DNA of 64,000 bases from Helicostylum pulchrum (GCA_025677825.1 JAIXMO010000057.1:1-64000); one strand, 5' to 3'; positions 1 to 12,110 are shown, numbered from the stretch's first letter. Made by a program: numbers and translations. Notes: generated from the letters alone by a model not told the origin.

Positions 1-2480
1 TATTGTAATGGTGTACTCGTGTTACCTATAGTTTTTAGCTATCATACTGCCAATGGTTAGCGAAAAACCAACACTTAAAAATAGCTGTAATAAAATGCAT
101 TTCAGCCTGGTAGGTTTCCCTAAACATAAAACAATGCCGACGTACATCATGGCTAGACCGGTAATCTGTATGTAACAAAAAAAAGGGCTTGCAATCATGA
201 TGGGTTTCAATTCTCTAAAACAAAATACGAGCACAAACATGAGAACGCAAAAGGCAAATCCAATAACACATGTAATAAAAACAAAAAGTCCGTATCCTTC
301 ATAAATATTAGAATTCATTTCTAAATGAAATCATGTTAATAGAGAGTGATACTTTCGTTTTTGTTGCAATTGTATACCGTGTCGCAATACCATATCAGAT
401 GGTCTTTCGGTTGCACCACCAAGATACTCAATGGTGACATTTGGATTAAATTCGAATTCATCCAATTTTACTAGAGCATAAGGAATAGCTATACCGTTTT
501 TCATGAATGATATCTCAAAGTAACTTGAAACACGAGATTAGTTTTTCCAGTAGTTTTTTTTTCAAAATAAATATATTACCTTCTACGTAGATCACCTATA
601 GTTAAATAATAAATTGCTCGTATTAGTTAAAATCTACTTGATTTTCTCATTTTTTTTAAAAAAGGATCATACCGGTCTCATTAAACGTCATATGACCTAC
701 ATAAATTTAAAAGTTTTAGTGCATACGTTATAAACTGAAATATGGCAGATTTATGTACCTCCAGGCCCTGTATAACTAAAGTTATAAAATTTAGGGACCA
801 TATTTGAAGAATCAAAGGTACGTTTTCTCAAATCCATTAAACCTACTGATCGACCTCCCGGGTATATATCTAGAGCCTAATAAATATACAAAAATTAAGT
901 TTTTTCTAAAAAAAAAATATTAAACTTTTTTGTGCTTACGCGATTCAATCCAAGTGCAAGTAATTCAGTACATGAATAGGCAGAGGGTCCATTGAACGAC
1001 AATCCTTCGACTTCCCAGCGATCTGGATGTACACTTTTTTTTTTAAAAAAAAAGTTGTTATCTAACCGGATTAGTTATACATCAATTTATACTTACTACC
1101 CATTAGGAATAGCTTGCTTTTTCCATAATTCGTTTAAGCTGTCAAATTCCGGTTCACCAGTTACTACAAACAGACGATTTATAAAGTTAATAAGCTATAA
1201 AAAGCATGTAGGTTATGTCGCCGCATACAATCCCATAATCCACTCGCAAACATGAGCCCGTCAAAGTGTTGAATTTTCGGTAGTTCCTTGCTGCTTCTGA
1301 GAACTGGTGAAATATTATTCATGACTATCCAGACCCATCCTTTTTCAAGTAGTCCCCGCCTCCTATTTAGCCATTTTTTTTAAGAAGTAGTCGATAATGC
1401 TATAAAGCTTGTATATATTTACGCTGCTTCTTTTAAAACTGATACTTGATATATCGGCCTTAGATCAGCAATTGCCACTATACGGGTTCCAAGCTCCAAT
1501 AATGCATCCAATGTTTCTAGTTATAGTCTATTTTTAGCTAAAATGACATTATTTTAATTTACCAAGGACAAAAAAAGTATTACTATCTACTTGTCTGATG
1601 TTTCTACTGTATAAAGGAATTCGTTCCACTTGAATCGTTGGGGAAATATTTCCTCTGGCGTCCATTTTTTCCATTGCTATCATAGAATTTTGTTTCGTTT
1701 TAATAACTATATATGTCTTTTCTAGTAAAATATACCTTGGTGTCCTAGTCCATCAGGTGAATAAATCATAGCGATTCTTTTCCAGCCCATATTCTTTGCC
1801 CAATCAATAAAGGCATCGCCATAGAGTACCACATTGGCTGTAGTTCTAAAGAAATATGGATACAAAGCTTTGTCAGAAAGAACCGTCGATGCGGAGGCGC
1901 AAGAGCATTGTGGAATTTGAAACATTCCCGTGAGACTTGCAGAAATCGCGCTCGATTCCGACGCCATATCGCCTATTACTGCACTTTTTGTTGTTGTAAA
2001 AAAAAAAGAAGAAAAAAAAAAGTTAAATGCGGTTTATCGTGGGTATTTTGTTAATATTTACTCGACTCCATTTTCAATCATATTTACAGCGTTAAAAATG
2101 ACATCTCCTGATAAAGTCTCGTCTGCATAATAACGTATAAACTTTAAATCGACATCTACATATATGCGCTGTGAATAACAGGGCTCGTTTATAGACATAT
2201 TTATGTATAATTCCATTGTACCTGGTAAAATGTTGTTATCCTTTATCTGGTCGGCTGCCAGTTTAATGCTTAATTCACTTGTTAAAATCATATTCGTAAG
2301 GTCTGTATTATTAGCGATTTTTGGGTCTGTCGCATTTGGGAATATGATGCCTATTACATATTCTGGTTTTTGATTGAGGTCTATAATGGTTTCATTGTAT
2401 TTTAGTGTCTGGCTTGGAGTCAGAAGAGCTGACTGAACAATATGTAAAAGGAGAAGAAAGTTTATAAAGATAAACATCAT
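1..2480 (-). CDS. Class C G-protein-coupled receptor (GABA-B/mGluR-like), 3' end beyond the window
   Basis: Multi-exon receptor gene starting at ATG 2480. The N-terminus is a signal peptide (MMFIFINFLLLLHIVQS). It is followed by a periplasmic-binding-like ligand domain (ANF receptor family) with the segments VDAVIGDMASESSA and FQIPQCSCAS, and then by the first transmembrane helices, starting at EGYGLFVFITCVIGFAF. Exons read by eye: 2480-2062, 1983-1736, 1706-1563, 1516-1423, 1362-1229, 1163-1097, 1033-940, 876-759, 696-673, 595-580, 523-378, 320-26, all with GT-AG borders and compatible phases. Two are microexons of 24 and 16 nt. The last donor is at 25, so the rest of the 7TM domain lies outside the window. 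Such receptors sense small extracellular ligands and couple to G proteins at the plasma membrane. The ligand cannot be inferred. Confidence 0.85.
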
Positions 2481-3397
2481 CCCGCTTTTATTTATTTGTT
2501 TATTTTTTCGCTAAAAAAAGAAAAGGGAAAAGAAAGGGGAGGAGATCTATTTTTTTTTTAAAAAAACCATCTGCGATCTATTGAAGGCGGGTGACGGAGT
2601 TACGCTCTTTATTGGCTGTCCCCCTTTCATTTGAATGGCCCAAACTACTGTGTAGTACAGACGATTAATTGAGCAAAAACGAACGCGGGATTTCTATTGT
2701 GTTTTCAAGGTAGAATAGCTCTTTTTAGTAATCGTGGGAAATGACCGAAATTATTTTTTTAAGGGAACTTTTTAACTAATACATACCCATCCTTTGGTTT
2801 TAAAAAAAAGGTTTTCGAGTCCCATCTTATTAATAACAATTTGCACTACAACTCTTTTTTTTTGTTCAATGGTACTAGGAGGAAAAAAACGTTTTTTTTC
2901 GGCAAGTTTAGTTATGTAATAACTGTAACAGATAACACAAAAAAATTTCTTGTACTACTACAGGTGCAACCGTTTTCCTTCTCTTTTCTGACAGTAGCTT
3001 TTTCTTCTTCTTTAGTCACCAAAGTTAAATTTTGTGCACTATTACTTTTCCTTGTAAAGAGGAAAAAGAAACAAAAAACAAAAAACAAAAAACAAAAACA
3101 AAAAACAAAAAACAAAAAACAAAAAACAAAAAACAAAAAACAAAAAACAAAAAAAGCCGAGAACCTGGACAAGTTGAAGATAGCTCTCCTATGTCTAAAA
3201 ATAAAGTATGAAGGTCCTATCTTTCCCGCTAGTAATAGATTGTTGATTAACTGATCCGCAGACTAAAGTACTTTTGTACATTTTTAATAATTACTTTCCG
3301 AGAAAAAGTAAGAAACTTATTCTTGCTTTATTATTTTTTTAATATATATAATTTATAACAACACAAAGAAGAAGAAAAAAGCGGGATAATTTTTTTT
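2481..3397. other. Intergenic region, 5' flank of the GPCR
   Basis: No convincing gene. The left part is the upstream region of the GPCR gene. The right part holds a 7-mer A/C repeat (3071-3154) and the 3' flank of the Med5-like gene. An open frame at 2841-3254 owes its length to the repeat and has no protein-like composition. Confidence 0.6.
3071..3154. repeat. Short tandem repeat, unit CAAAAAA
   Basis: About twelve head-to-tail copies of a 7-mer made of one C and five or six A. This is simple-sequence DNA seen directly, with no evidence of function. Confidence 0.95.
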
Positions 3398-6300
3398 TTA
3401 AATAAACGCATTGGGCCAAACTTCTTCAATAACAGGATTACTCATAAGACCCTTGACAAATCCTCTCCAAACAGCACTTTCTGTAGTCTCATCGTTCCAC
3501 TCAGCAAATCTGGTACCTTCGACAATCTGATCATCATCTTCTAACTTGATTTTCTTTTTGTTATTATTTTGTTGGTCAATAACCAAAGCAGAAAAGAACC
3601 ATTTACCCAATTTTTTTACAGAGTCAATACGATCATGCATTAAAACAAGACAGTCGCTAGTAAATACACCTAATGTTTGTCCTTGGAAGAAAGACGTATT
3701 TTGTCGTGCACATTCATCTAGTAACGAGGGTAAGATATCTTGTAATAAACAACGAAGTAAATTAAAGCAGCTATTATGTGTATTGACAGAATAAAGTAAA
3801 GGTGTAGTAATTAAGCAAGAGCCAAGCTCAGCTTTTTCGAGATAATATTAGTATACATTAGAAGCCTTTTTTAAAAAAATAAAAAAAACTTACCTGCTCG
3901 AACTGCTCCACCACTTTTACCAGCTTCCAACACTTGGTCAACGATCATACTAATAAACCAATGTCCCCCACCAATTTCTAAAACGGTTTCGAACAATGAC
4001 ATGTCTAAATAATGAGATACAACCTGCTGCTTTGAATTATCATTTGTATCCCACAAGGTATTAGGATCAGCATCTACATCGTTCATAAACATTGATCTTC
4101 CACTTTTGACAATGTATTTAAACATTAATTCGGCCTTTTCAAATAAAGTACTGGGCGTTACATTGGTAGTAACAGTCTCGGTATGTAACATGGAATGATC
4201 TTCGGTAAGTTTATCCATTTTATTGTTGGTCATGATAAACTGAGTTAACTCGGACATGCCCTTTGCTAATTCTACATTTCTTTCTTCTTCTTCTTTAGTC
4301 AAAAATGCACTCTCTTGACGCTTAAATTCTAAAAGAGATTCTAACGAGCCTAAGACAGGATGTAAACTTATTTCGCGAGGTAACGCGATATCAGACATGA
4401 TCAATTGTCGAAGACACGTTAATGCAATGGCAGATTTTCCGCTTAGGAGTTCTTCACATATAATCAAAATAATTCCAGATAATGTAAAATCTAAAAACTT
4501 CTTTTGGAAGTAAGAGATCATACCAGTAAACGCATCACTTTCCATTTGGTTACAAGAATAAAGCGTGATACAACGTTGAATAATGGTAGGTACAATCATT
4601 AAAAGGTCTTGTGGTTTAGAGGTACGAAGTAAATCATCAGAGAGGCCATCACCGCCGGCCAATGCGCTCATCCAACGGTTAATAAATGGTTCCATAGCAT
4701 TATCTCGTATATCTACACCATAAATCATAGGTCCTCGTGTAAAGAACTTATAAACAAATCCTTCCTTGTCAGCAAATACTTTATTCATATCGCGATAGAG
4801 TTTAAATCTTTTGACGACTGATACAGTCAAGTTCCATATCTTTCCAAACTTATTATAAAGTAATTGTACCTCTTCTAATTCGTCCTCTCCGCGATTTGTA
4901 GAGGTTTCCTCTTCTACGTCCGACATATTGTCATCGGAGGGGCTCCAATGATTACAAATGCCTTCTAAGGGGCCGATGAGCTCATGGGGTGTATAAAGTT
5001 GGAGTATTAAGTCTACACTACAGGGACATTCAGATAATGCATCACAAATTTTTGACAAAGCGTAAAAGTCTTGATTAACTGCCTTTTCTTTCAATAAAAC
5101 AAGAACAAAATCTACAATCTTTCTTAAATGGATAGGTGAAATGAGACCAATATGCAGTAATTCGGTTAATCCGGAAAAGGTCACATTAGCTTTTAGGGAT
5201 CTAAATCGTTGGTCTATGTTCTAAAATAACGTATTAAATTAAATTTACCTTTACAAAAAATAAAGGAATAATTACCTGATCAATGATACGAGCAGCAGTC
5301 TTTTCGGGCTCGATTTCCATATCGCCCTTCTTTTTCAAAAGTTCGGTAGCTGCCCAAGGACGAACAAATCCATCACGTTCACATACTTGAACTATATTGG
5401 TAAAAATATCGTTGTTGCTTATCGAACGAATAGACTTGGTGATAGTGGTCGTATTTAAGTCAGTCTCGTAATCGGTATCATCCATTAACTCCATGAGATC
5501 ACCGTCGTCTCCATCCTCACCAAATGCAATACGTTCAACAAGCGTTGATGACATGGAATCTGGTGCGTAAAATTCAGAGCAGCAAGGGCGTGGACTACAG
5601 GCATTAACTAATCCAGTAAATGCTTGTAACTCTTTTAGCGAACATTCTAGTGAATTCATCTAAATCATAATAAATTGTGAGAAACCCTTCTACTTAGAAA
5701 AAAAACGAGTATATACCTCATTTTCGTCATGTTGCTTTTCTTGATCGCCATTCTCTTGTTTCTTCTTTTGAAATTTACCTATCAAAAAGGGTAATTTAAC
5801 TAGCACCAAACTCTTCCATAATAAGCGATTGGTAGCAGCAACAGAATTACAGCTTTTATTTTCTTTTACATCGCCATCGTCATCAGGAGGTCCTTTACAA
5901 GTTGTATTTAAAGAAGCTTCTCGCAATCCAGTTAAAGCAGTCATCCAAAGTTCAAAATAAAATGATTCATCAAATGAGCCTTTAATTGTTTGAAGCTTCA
6001 ATAAATGATCTACAATATAATCATCATCTAACGAAGGTCTAATTTGAACCATATGATACAACAATCCCATTAGGCCAGCACTTGGCATAGCTCTTGCTGT
6101 ACCTTCATCTTCCAACTCGTGATATTTCATATGTACTGCCATTCTTCGCTCCAAATCTCGATCGGTCAATCGTTGAATTAACAATACAAGTTTTTGAATA
6201 TGAGGGTTTTGTGAAGCAACAGGACACTTGGCATCTTGAGACTCCAACTTAGATTGACATTGAACCCAAGGTTCATGATCTACTTCCATGCCAGCTTGAC

Positions 6301-7227
6301 GTCTTTGATTATTGCGTACTTCAAAGATACGTTTTGCGTTCTTTTTCTCAATTAATGTCATCATAATTTGAGCAGCTAAAGCCGCATTTTCTACAAGGAT
6401 CAGGGATGGGTGATACTCAGTACTAGAAGGTTGGGTATTGATATCCTTCATATCTGTATCACGATCATCTTCTATATGTTGTGTATTGTCCATATCTAAT
6501 GTGGAGTCAGGATCGTTATATGATGCCTGCGAAGTAAATGAAAACTGTGAATCAAAATTAGGTTGTGAATTATGAAATGAAATGGCTGATACAAGTGTAG
6601 CTTGTGTCATGGTAGGTGAATTAACGTAAGACTTAGGGTAGAGACCCACAGCAACAATATGCGACAGCATTTGGAACGTATCGCTCAATATATTGACCCA
6701 AGCGTTCTCTTGACCTTTTTGCAAATCAGAGACGATAATATCAGCGTTAAACGAACTGGTAAGTAATGTAGAAAGTAGTTTCAAGATGAAGGACCATTGA
6801 TATGGATGGCGGCTAGCTGTTGATTCACCAAATGGAATCAAGTGTGATATCAAAATTTGTGCTGAAACAAGTTCGGTATTGGTTGCAAATGTCAAATAAG
6901 ATTCGAGCAAAGGATCGGAAACTCGATTAAAAGAAAAGATGGAGGTGAGTAATAAATCTAGTAACAAAAGTTAATAGACGTAATATTATTTTCAATTGGA
7001 CGTGTGCATGCATATCAAGTATTTACCACAAAGTGCGGTTTCTTGATCGCCAGCTTCAAGACATTCCTTTGTTGGCACAACCCACTAAAAAATAAAAAAT
7101 AAAGGAAATGGTCAATCATAAGAAAAACAGACTTTTTTTTTTGGTTTTATTATCTTACTTGTTCAGAAGTAAAACCATGTAAATAAGCATATCGAAGAAT
7201 AACTTCGAGTTGGTTTACTGGTGCCAT
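3398..7227 (-). CDS. Mediator subunit 5 (Med5/Nut1)-like protein
   Basis: Six exons: 7227-7159, 7084-7027, 6957-5717, 5659-5276, 5220-3894 and 3831-3398, giving about 1170 residues, close to the usual size of fungal Med5. It is a helical protein with no enzymatic motif. The N-terminal block (MAPVNQLEVILRYAYLHGF, then DPLLESYLTFA and FILKLLSTLL) and the C-terminal block (GGGHWFISMIVDQVLEAGKSGGAVRAAELG, here cited in parts) are what I recall of the Med5 family. Med5 belongs to the tail of the Mediator complex, which links activators to RNA polymerase II. All phases close without a stop. The family name is from memory of motifs. A different HEAT-like nuclear protein cannot be excluded. Confidence 0.6.
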
Positions 7228-7645
7228 TTTTTTGTTGTCGTTTGCTGCTGTTTGCTAAAGGTTAAAAAACAATTAAATTAGAAGGGTTATATTCTTCTTT
7301 CTTCGCGTTTGCAACAGTCACGTTCGACCTACTTTAGCAATTGGTTACACTTTGAAATAAACAATTGATTAGCAGGTACTTTTATCAGCAGTTAAGCGAT
7401 CAAGCAATTACCCTTATCATTTATTTTGCGCGAAAGGGCTATTGTAACTTATATCTATAAGAAAACCTTGGAAAAAACCTTGGCTGTATTGAATCAATCG
7501 CTTGGAATAGTCTCAAATGGATTGCTCTTGCAAATGTCAGACATGCAGTGCATGTAGTCTTTAAATCGTGACATTCACGTGTATATCACGTGATCTTTAA
7601 TATTTTAAAAATGTGTATATTTTTATGATCTAAAATAATATCGAC
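7228..7645. other. Intergenic spacer between the Med5-like gene and tRNA-Pro
   Basis: AT-rich 5' flank of the Med5-like gene, presumably its promoter. No gene is seen. The sequence immediately before the tRNA is AT-rich, as is usual for a pol III gene with internal promoters. Confidence 0.5.
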
Positions 7646-7717
7646 GGTTTCTTGGTTTAGTGGTATAATTCTCGCTTAGGGTGCGAGAGGTCCCGGGTTC
7701 GATTCCCGGAGAAGCCC
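7646..7717 (+). tRNA. tRNA-Pro (anticodon AGG)
   Basis: A 72-nt cloverleaf without intron. The acceptor stem GGTTTCT pairs with AGAAGCC (one G-T wobble). The D arm is TGGTTTAGTGGTATAA, which serves as box A. The anticodon stem CTCGC/GCGAG encloses the loop TTAGGGT with anticodon AGG. The T arm CCGGGTTCGATTCCCGG contains box B. The discriminator base is C. The body is nearly identical to the typical eukaryotic tRNA-Pro(AGG). A34 is expected to be edited to inosine so that the tRNA reads CCU and CCC. Confidence 0.97.
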
Positions 7718-7718
7718 T

Positions 7719-7732
7719 TCTTTTGCCTTTTT
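7719..7732 (+). terminator. RNA polymerase III terminator of tRNA-Pro
   Basis: Two T runs (TTTT at 7721-7724 and TTTTT at 7728-7732) lie directly after the mature 3' end, as expected for pol III termination. Confidence 0.75.
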
Positions 7733-8810
7733 GACGAAAGGCAGTGTATGTAGCATATGTGTGTCACCATTGAGTAGATGTTTATGTTAATGTCAGAGTT
7801 ATTTTAATAGATGAGACTTATAGCAATAAATGTATAGTAGTAAAAAGGTGATCTTTTATTGAGTTTATATTTTAGGGTAATTTATATCTAATTTAAAGTA
7901 GTACGCAGCTTATTCAATTTTAGCTGTGACATTAATACGCGTTGTATTCGATACAATTATGCATTTGAGCGGGTGAGAATGGATTATAAGAACTCGGTTG
8001 CAATTGCGTTTAATTATTTTATAAAAATTCGAAACAAAATATCAGCTCTTTTATTTTTTTAAAAAAAATGCTTCTTGTACTTATATTCAAAAATATAAAA
8101 AAAGATGGAGATTGATATATGTACGACAAACTTGTTTATAATTCAATTTTAGTTGCAATACATATATGTTCTATTTTATAAATAAACAATTACAATCGAC
8201 TTTTACGAAAGTGCAGCTCTACATACAAATTACTGAAATATTCTATATTAACTTGACCTCTCTTTTTTTTATAAAAAAGGAATAGATAAAACTTGGTATT
8301 GGTTGACTGCGTTGTACTTTTTACATTGGAGTATGGGATTTATCCTACACTAATTTAGTATAAATGTTAGGCACTCTTTTGGAATAAAATTATATATCCA
8401 GGAATAAAAACGAGAAAGTAGTTATAATTTGATCTAATTTGTATACCGCATCATTCTATACATAATTAACCCTTCTATAGAGTATTACAAAGAACCTTAC
8501 AGTTCAGTAATAAAAATATTGACTGATCATGCCAAAAAATTAAGTTTCTCTTAGACCAAGTATATTTTTTTATGAATAGAAATAGCTTGTTCGATATATA
8601 CCGGTAAATAATGGCGACATGTTTGAATAAGCACCCAAGATAAATAAAAAAAACTGCTTCCTGTAAATATAATAGTCTAAAGTATACAATTGACAAAATT
8701 GTACAGATCCAAGAGGCAATGTATACACATTACGGCGGCTTTGAAAGTCAATCTAAAAAGCGTATTGATCATCTACATTTTCACAGTCCACTTTTTTTTC
8801 TTATCTCCAC
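7733..8810. other. Intergenic region, nothing recognised
   Basis: AT-rich sequence between the tRNA and the bZIP promoter. Short open frames on both strands have no coding character. Nothing else was seen. Confidence 0.5.
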
Positions 8811-8817
8811 TGAGTCA
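8811..8817 (+). promoter_or_regulatory. AP-1/Gcn4-type site TGAGTCA upstream of the bZIP gene
   Basis: A perfect TGAGTCA lies 11 bp before a TATA box and about 70 bp before the bZIP start codon. Gcn4-class bZIP factors bind this heptamer. Control by Gcn4 or by the gene's own product is an inference. Confidence 0.5.
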
Positions 8818-8827
8818 GGAATTGCTG

Positions 8828-8834
8828 TATAAAA
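8828..8834 (+). promoter_or_regulatory. TATA box of the bZIP gene
   Basis: TATAAAA lies about 50 bp upstream of ATG 8885. Its position supports that start codon over upstream ATGs in the same frame, such as 8690. Confidence 0.6.
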
Positions 8835-8884
8835 GGTGGTTTCTGATTTTGAAATATGAACCTGCCCTGACTATTCTTCAACTG

Positions 8885-9573
8885 ATGTCATACATCTCGT
8901 CGCTTAATCTGCTCAACGCAGATTCACCTGCTCCTATAAATGAGGAAGTATTTCAGGAAGAATTAGCTCTTTGGGCTAATGCTCAATTTAGTTTCGACAC
9001 TACCCCAGGTTCTGCCCTTACAGACGACGACAAAAATGAAAGTCTTTTTGAAACTCTCTCAAAACTTGGTAATATATATAAATAACTATATATATATGTG
9101 TGTGTGTTTCTAACTAAATAAATAAAATAGTTCAACCTAATGGAATGCAACAGGATATGGCTCCACCTGTAACAATGGGATACTATCAGTCTCAACCGGT
9201 CATGACAACGAATTTACCTAGAATTGCACCTGCGCCTGGACCCACAAGTGCGCTTCAATTATTGGAAAATAACAACATGATGCTGAGCAATAACAAGAAA
9301 CGTAACATGTCTGATATTATAGACGATGGAGATCTTAGTATTGACGATGATAAAAGACGTAGAAATACAGCTGCATCAGCACGATTCCGTATGAAAAAGA
9401 AACTCCGTGAACAAGCTCTTGAAAAGACGACCAAAGAAATGGCTGATAGTGTCGAGAAGCTTGAATCTAAAGTTAAAGAACTTGAAATGGAAGCTAAATG
9501 GCTTCGTGCTCTTGTCGTTGAAAAAGATCCTAAACTTTTATCTTCTTCTTCTACTTTGGAACAAGATAATTAA
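8885..9573 (+). CDS. bZIP transcription factor, Cys3/MetR/Gcn4-like
   Basis: Two exons (8885-9068 and 9131-9573), 208 residues. The C-terminal half carries a bZIP domain. The basic region DKRRRNTAASARFRMKKK has the N-x-x-A-A-x-x-x-R signature and is followed by leucine-zipper heptads (VEKLESKVKELEMEAKWLR). The basic region closely resembles Neurospora CYS-3, the activator of sulfur assimilation, and is also Gcn4/Atf4-like. The N-terminal 100 residues are acidic and Pro/Gln-rich, as in an activation domain. It would act in the nucleus as a dimer. The first intron is 62 nt with a (TA)n tract. The start was chosen from the TATA box at 8828. The role in sulfur or amino-acid control is inferred from the family. 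Confidence 0.9.
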
Positions 9574-10494
9574 GTTCGGAGCTCTTCTCTTTCTGCATGA
9601 TTTACTTCATATTAAAAAAAAAAGCTTTTAAATGAAAACGATTTTTAAGAATAAAAAGCTCAAGGGATATTGAAGCAAAAAAATCATCTTTTTTCTCTTT
9701 TCGATGCTTTACATTTACCTTTCTTTTTTGTCTAAATGTTTAATGTGCCTTTTTATTTTTCTCTCAAGATTACGCTATCAATGATCAAACTTGCGTAATC
9801 TGAATTTAACTTGATTGATTGGTTCCATCTTTCACTGTATTACCAACTGTTGATCTCTATGGGATCTACTTTTTTTTGGGATTTTTACATTTCTCAACCT
9901 GCATATGTACAGCTTGTAGTCCTTCTTAATATGTATACTCTTTCAAACGTTAAAATTAAATAAAAGGAATATGGTGTGTAAAAGAAAAAGATTTAATTGT
10001 CACCTTTTTTTTAACCTGCAAGTATGAGGGGTTGGGGTTCTTGATACACGTCCTATTTACAAGTTCGGTAAAATGTGGCGTATTTTTTTTAAAATAGAAA
10101 GAGGTGAACTTGTTGCATGAACAACAAGTGCAGACATGTATAATATAGAAATGATTAAATAGATCTAGAGTAAATTGTCCACCATTTTTTTATCGCGCCT
10201 AAATTAATCTATTTATTTCATTCTTTCCTTTTACTTTAAACCCATTATACGAGTAAGTATCTTCTATAGGTGTAACTACATCTTTTAAAAGGAGCTTATA
10301 TCTTATATATATATATTTTGCTTTCCGTTACCAGAATTCGTAATAATCCTCTTGGATACAGAAGATGTAGAGATATCACTCGTTCAAAAAAAAAAAAAAA
10401 AAGAAAGAAAAAAAAAGTTGGACTTGTTACTGAGGCTCAGGTTATGCAATTCGTAAACGAATATTATAAAAAAATAGCCAAAAGTTATTACAGT

Positions 10495-10589
10495 TACAGT
10501 AGCGGCTCTATTTAAGGGTGGAAAAAATCCACTCTTAAATCGATCCTACCCTTAAATCAGACCACCCCAAAAATAGAGCCACTACTGTA
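10495..10589. mobile_element. MITE-like inverted-repeat element with Tc1/mariner-type ends
   Basis: A 95-bp element with 19-bp ends, TACAGTAGCGGCTCTATTT on the left and its near-perfect reverse complement (one mismatch) on the right. If the flanking TA is the target duplication, the terminal inverted repeat begins CAGT, as in Tc1/mariner/pogo transposons. Inside are several copies in both orientations of a motif TTTAAGRGTRG, possibly transposase-binding sites. There is no coding capacity, so it would depend on a transposase elsewhere. A related sequence occurs at about 48040-48107. Confidence 0.75.
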
Positions 10590-11831
10590 GATTTGACAAC
10601 CAAAGTGCATTTATAAACTATTTACGTGGCTGATTTTAAAAACCGAGAAATTCAGGGACGCGAATTTAAAACTACAGTTATTTTTATGATAACAATGGGC
10701 GAGTGAATGCTTTTTTTTTTTAAAAAAAAACTTGAGCGGGCGCGTAGAAAAATAAAAACCCTAGTTCATCGTATATGATGCCAATTGCAGATTTACTTTG
10801 ACGTTATTGTTACGAGAAAGGCGAGTTAGACTTTCCCTCCCTCAAAATATGAATTAACAACATTTTTGCATAGACATACAACCACGGCGCTTAAAAAACC
10901 TTTCACGAGAAAAAAAAATAGCACAATAGGAAAGTATAACCGAGGAGTAGCATCAGCTTGAAAATACAGCAGCACCAGTTGTCACCGAAAACCGTAAAAA
11001 CATCACCAGCACAATTCAGAGATCCAAGCAGAGTAAAGAGTTTCAACATAACTTTTAAAAAAAGTAATAGTTACCATAAATAATGACAGGTGTTATAGCT
11101 TGTCTATGTGATACACGATACCTTTATTTTTTCATTCCAGCAGCCATCTTGATTATCAGAACGATGTATTTCTAAAAATAACTAAATAAAATTGGGTATC
11201 ATATATGAAAACTATCTTTTTTATGTATGAAACTGGTACTTCCTTCTTATTTGTGTTCTTTCTTGATACATAGATATGTTTACCAGTTAATTGTGAGAAA
11301 GAAAGAAAAGAAAAAGTATGCATATTTTTTTAGAAAAAATACTTTTATATGTGTATTTCTTGTTTGATATATTTATAGTTGACAACATTTTAGAGGAATA
11401 ATATCAGTTTGTTTTATTATTGTTACTGTTATTCACGAATAGCATGGTATATATTTTAAAAAACTTATTAATTGTTCACTAAAATGTACAGTTTCGACAG
11501 TTACACCTCGGTGAGTTTTATTTGCAAATGAAATCATGCTAAAGCCAAACACTCATTAATATATGCTTTTTAGCTTTGAAAAGAAAAAAGTGTTTTTTTT
11601 TTGAAATTTTGGCTAAATGGAAATGTGTCGCAGTATTCTGCGCTACTCATTACGACTTTTAACTAAGTTTAACTAATTATTCCTTTCTTTATCGTAGTGT
11701 ATGTATTAATACTATCAGTCAAATACGAAGCTTCCATGTAATGGGCTCTTCAAAATTTCTTCCTGCACTGTCCCCCCCCCCACAATATCCGCGCCCCGAG
11801 ATATTAAACGCCACGCGTAAGCTAACCACAT

Positions 11832-12110
11832 TAGACACCTTGTTCGCAAAAAAAAATTCAGTAAATACTAAATAAAGTATATGACGTAAATTTCGCGTTA
11901 TGTATTCTATCCAAATATATAGCTGGACATCAGTCTAGCAAGGTAAATATGTTCTATGTTATTTAGTAATTAGTCCTGCTTGGAATTATTTTTTCTGTCA
12001 TGTTTTAAAAAAATTTCAACATCAAAATTAAGCTTGCCTTTTGTATATGTTACACTAAATAACCCAACATAGTAACAGTCTGGCTGAAATTTAGCTGAAC
12101 AAGGTGTCTA
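11832..12110. mobile_element. Second MITE-like element
   Basis: A 279-bp stretch bounded by TAGACACCTTGTTC (11832-11845) and its exact reverse complement (12097-12110). With TA as a possible target duplication, the inverted repeats are GACACCTTGTTC. Partial similarity continues inward (TTCAG on both arms). The interior is AT-rich without an open frame. It belongs to a different family from the element at 10495. Confidence 0.6.

Noticed and set aside
992..1255. Plus-strand 87-codon frame opposite the GPCR
   Set aside because: Lies over GPCR exons and introns. The minus strand gives a coherent receptor.
2841..3254. Plus-strand open frame of 137 codons
   Set aside because: Most of it is translation of the CAAAAAA repeat and Phe/Ser-rich T runs, with no splice or domain support.
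8475..8696. Minus-strand 73-codon frame before the bZIP gene
   Set aside because: Phe/Leu/Tyr-rich translation of AT-rich spacer, without splice partners.
10318..10515. 65-codon plus-strand frame
   Set aside because: Half is a Lys run from poly-A, and its end runs into the MITE at 10495.
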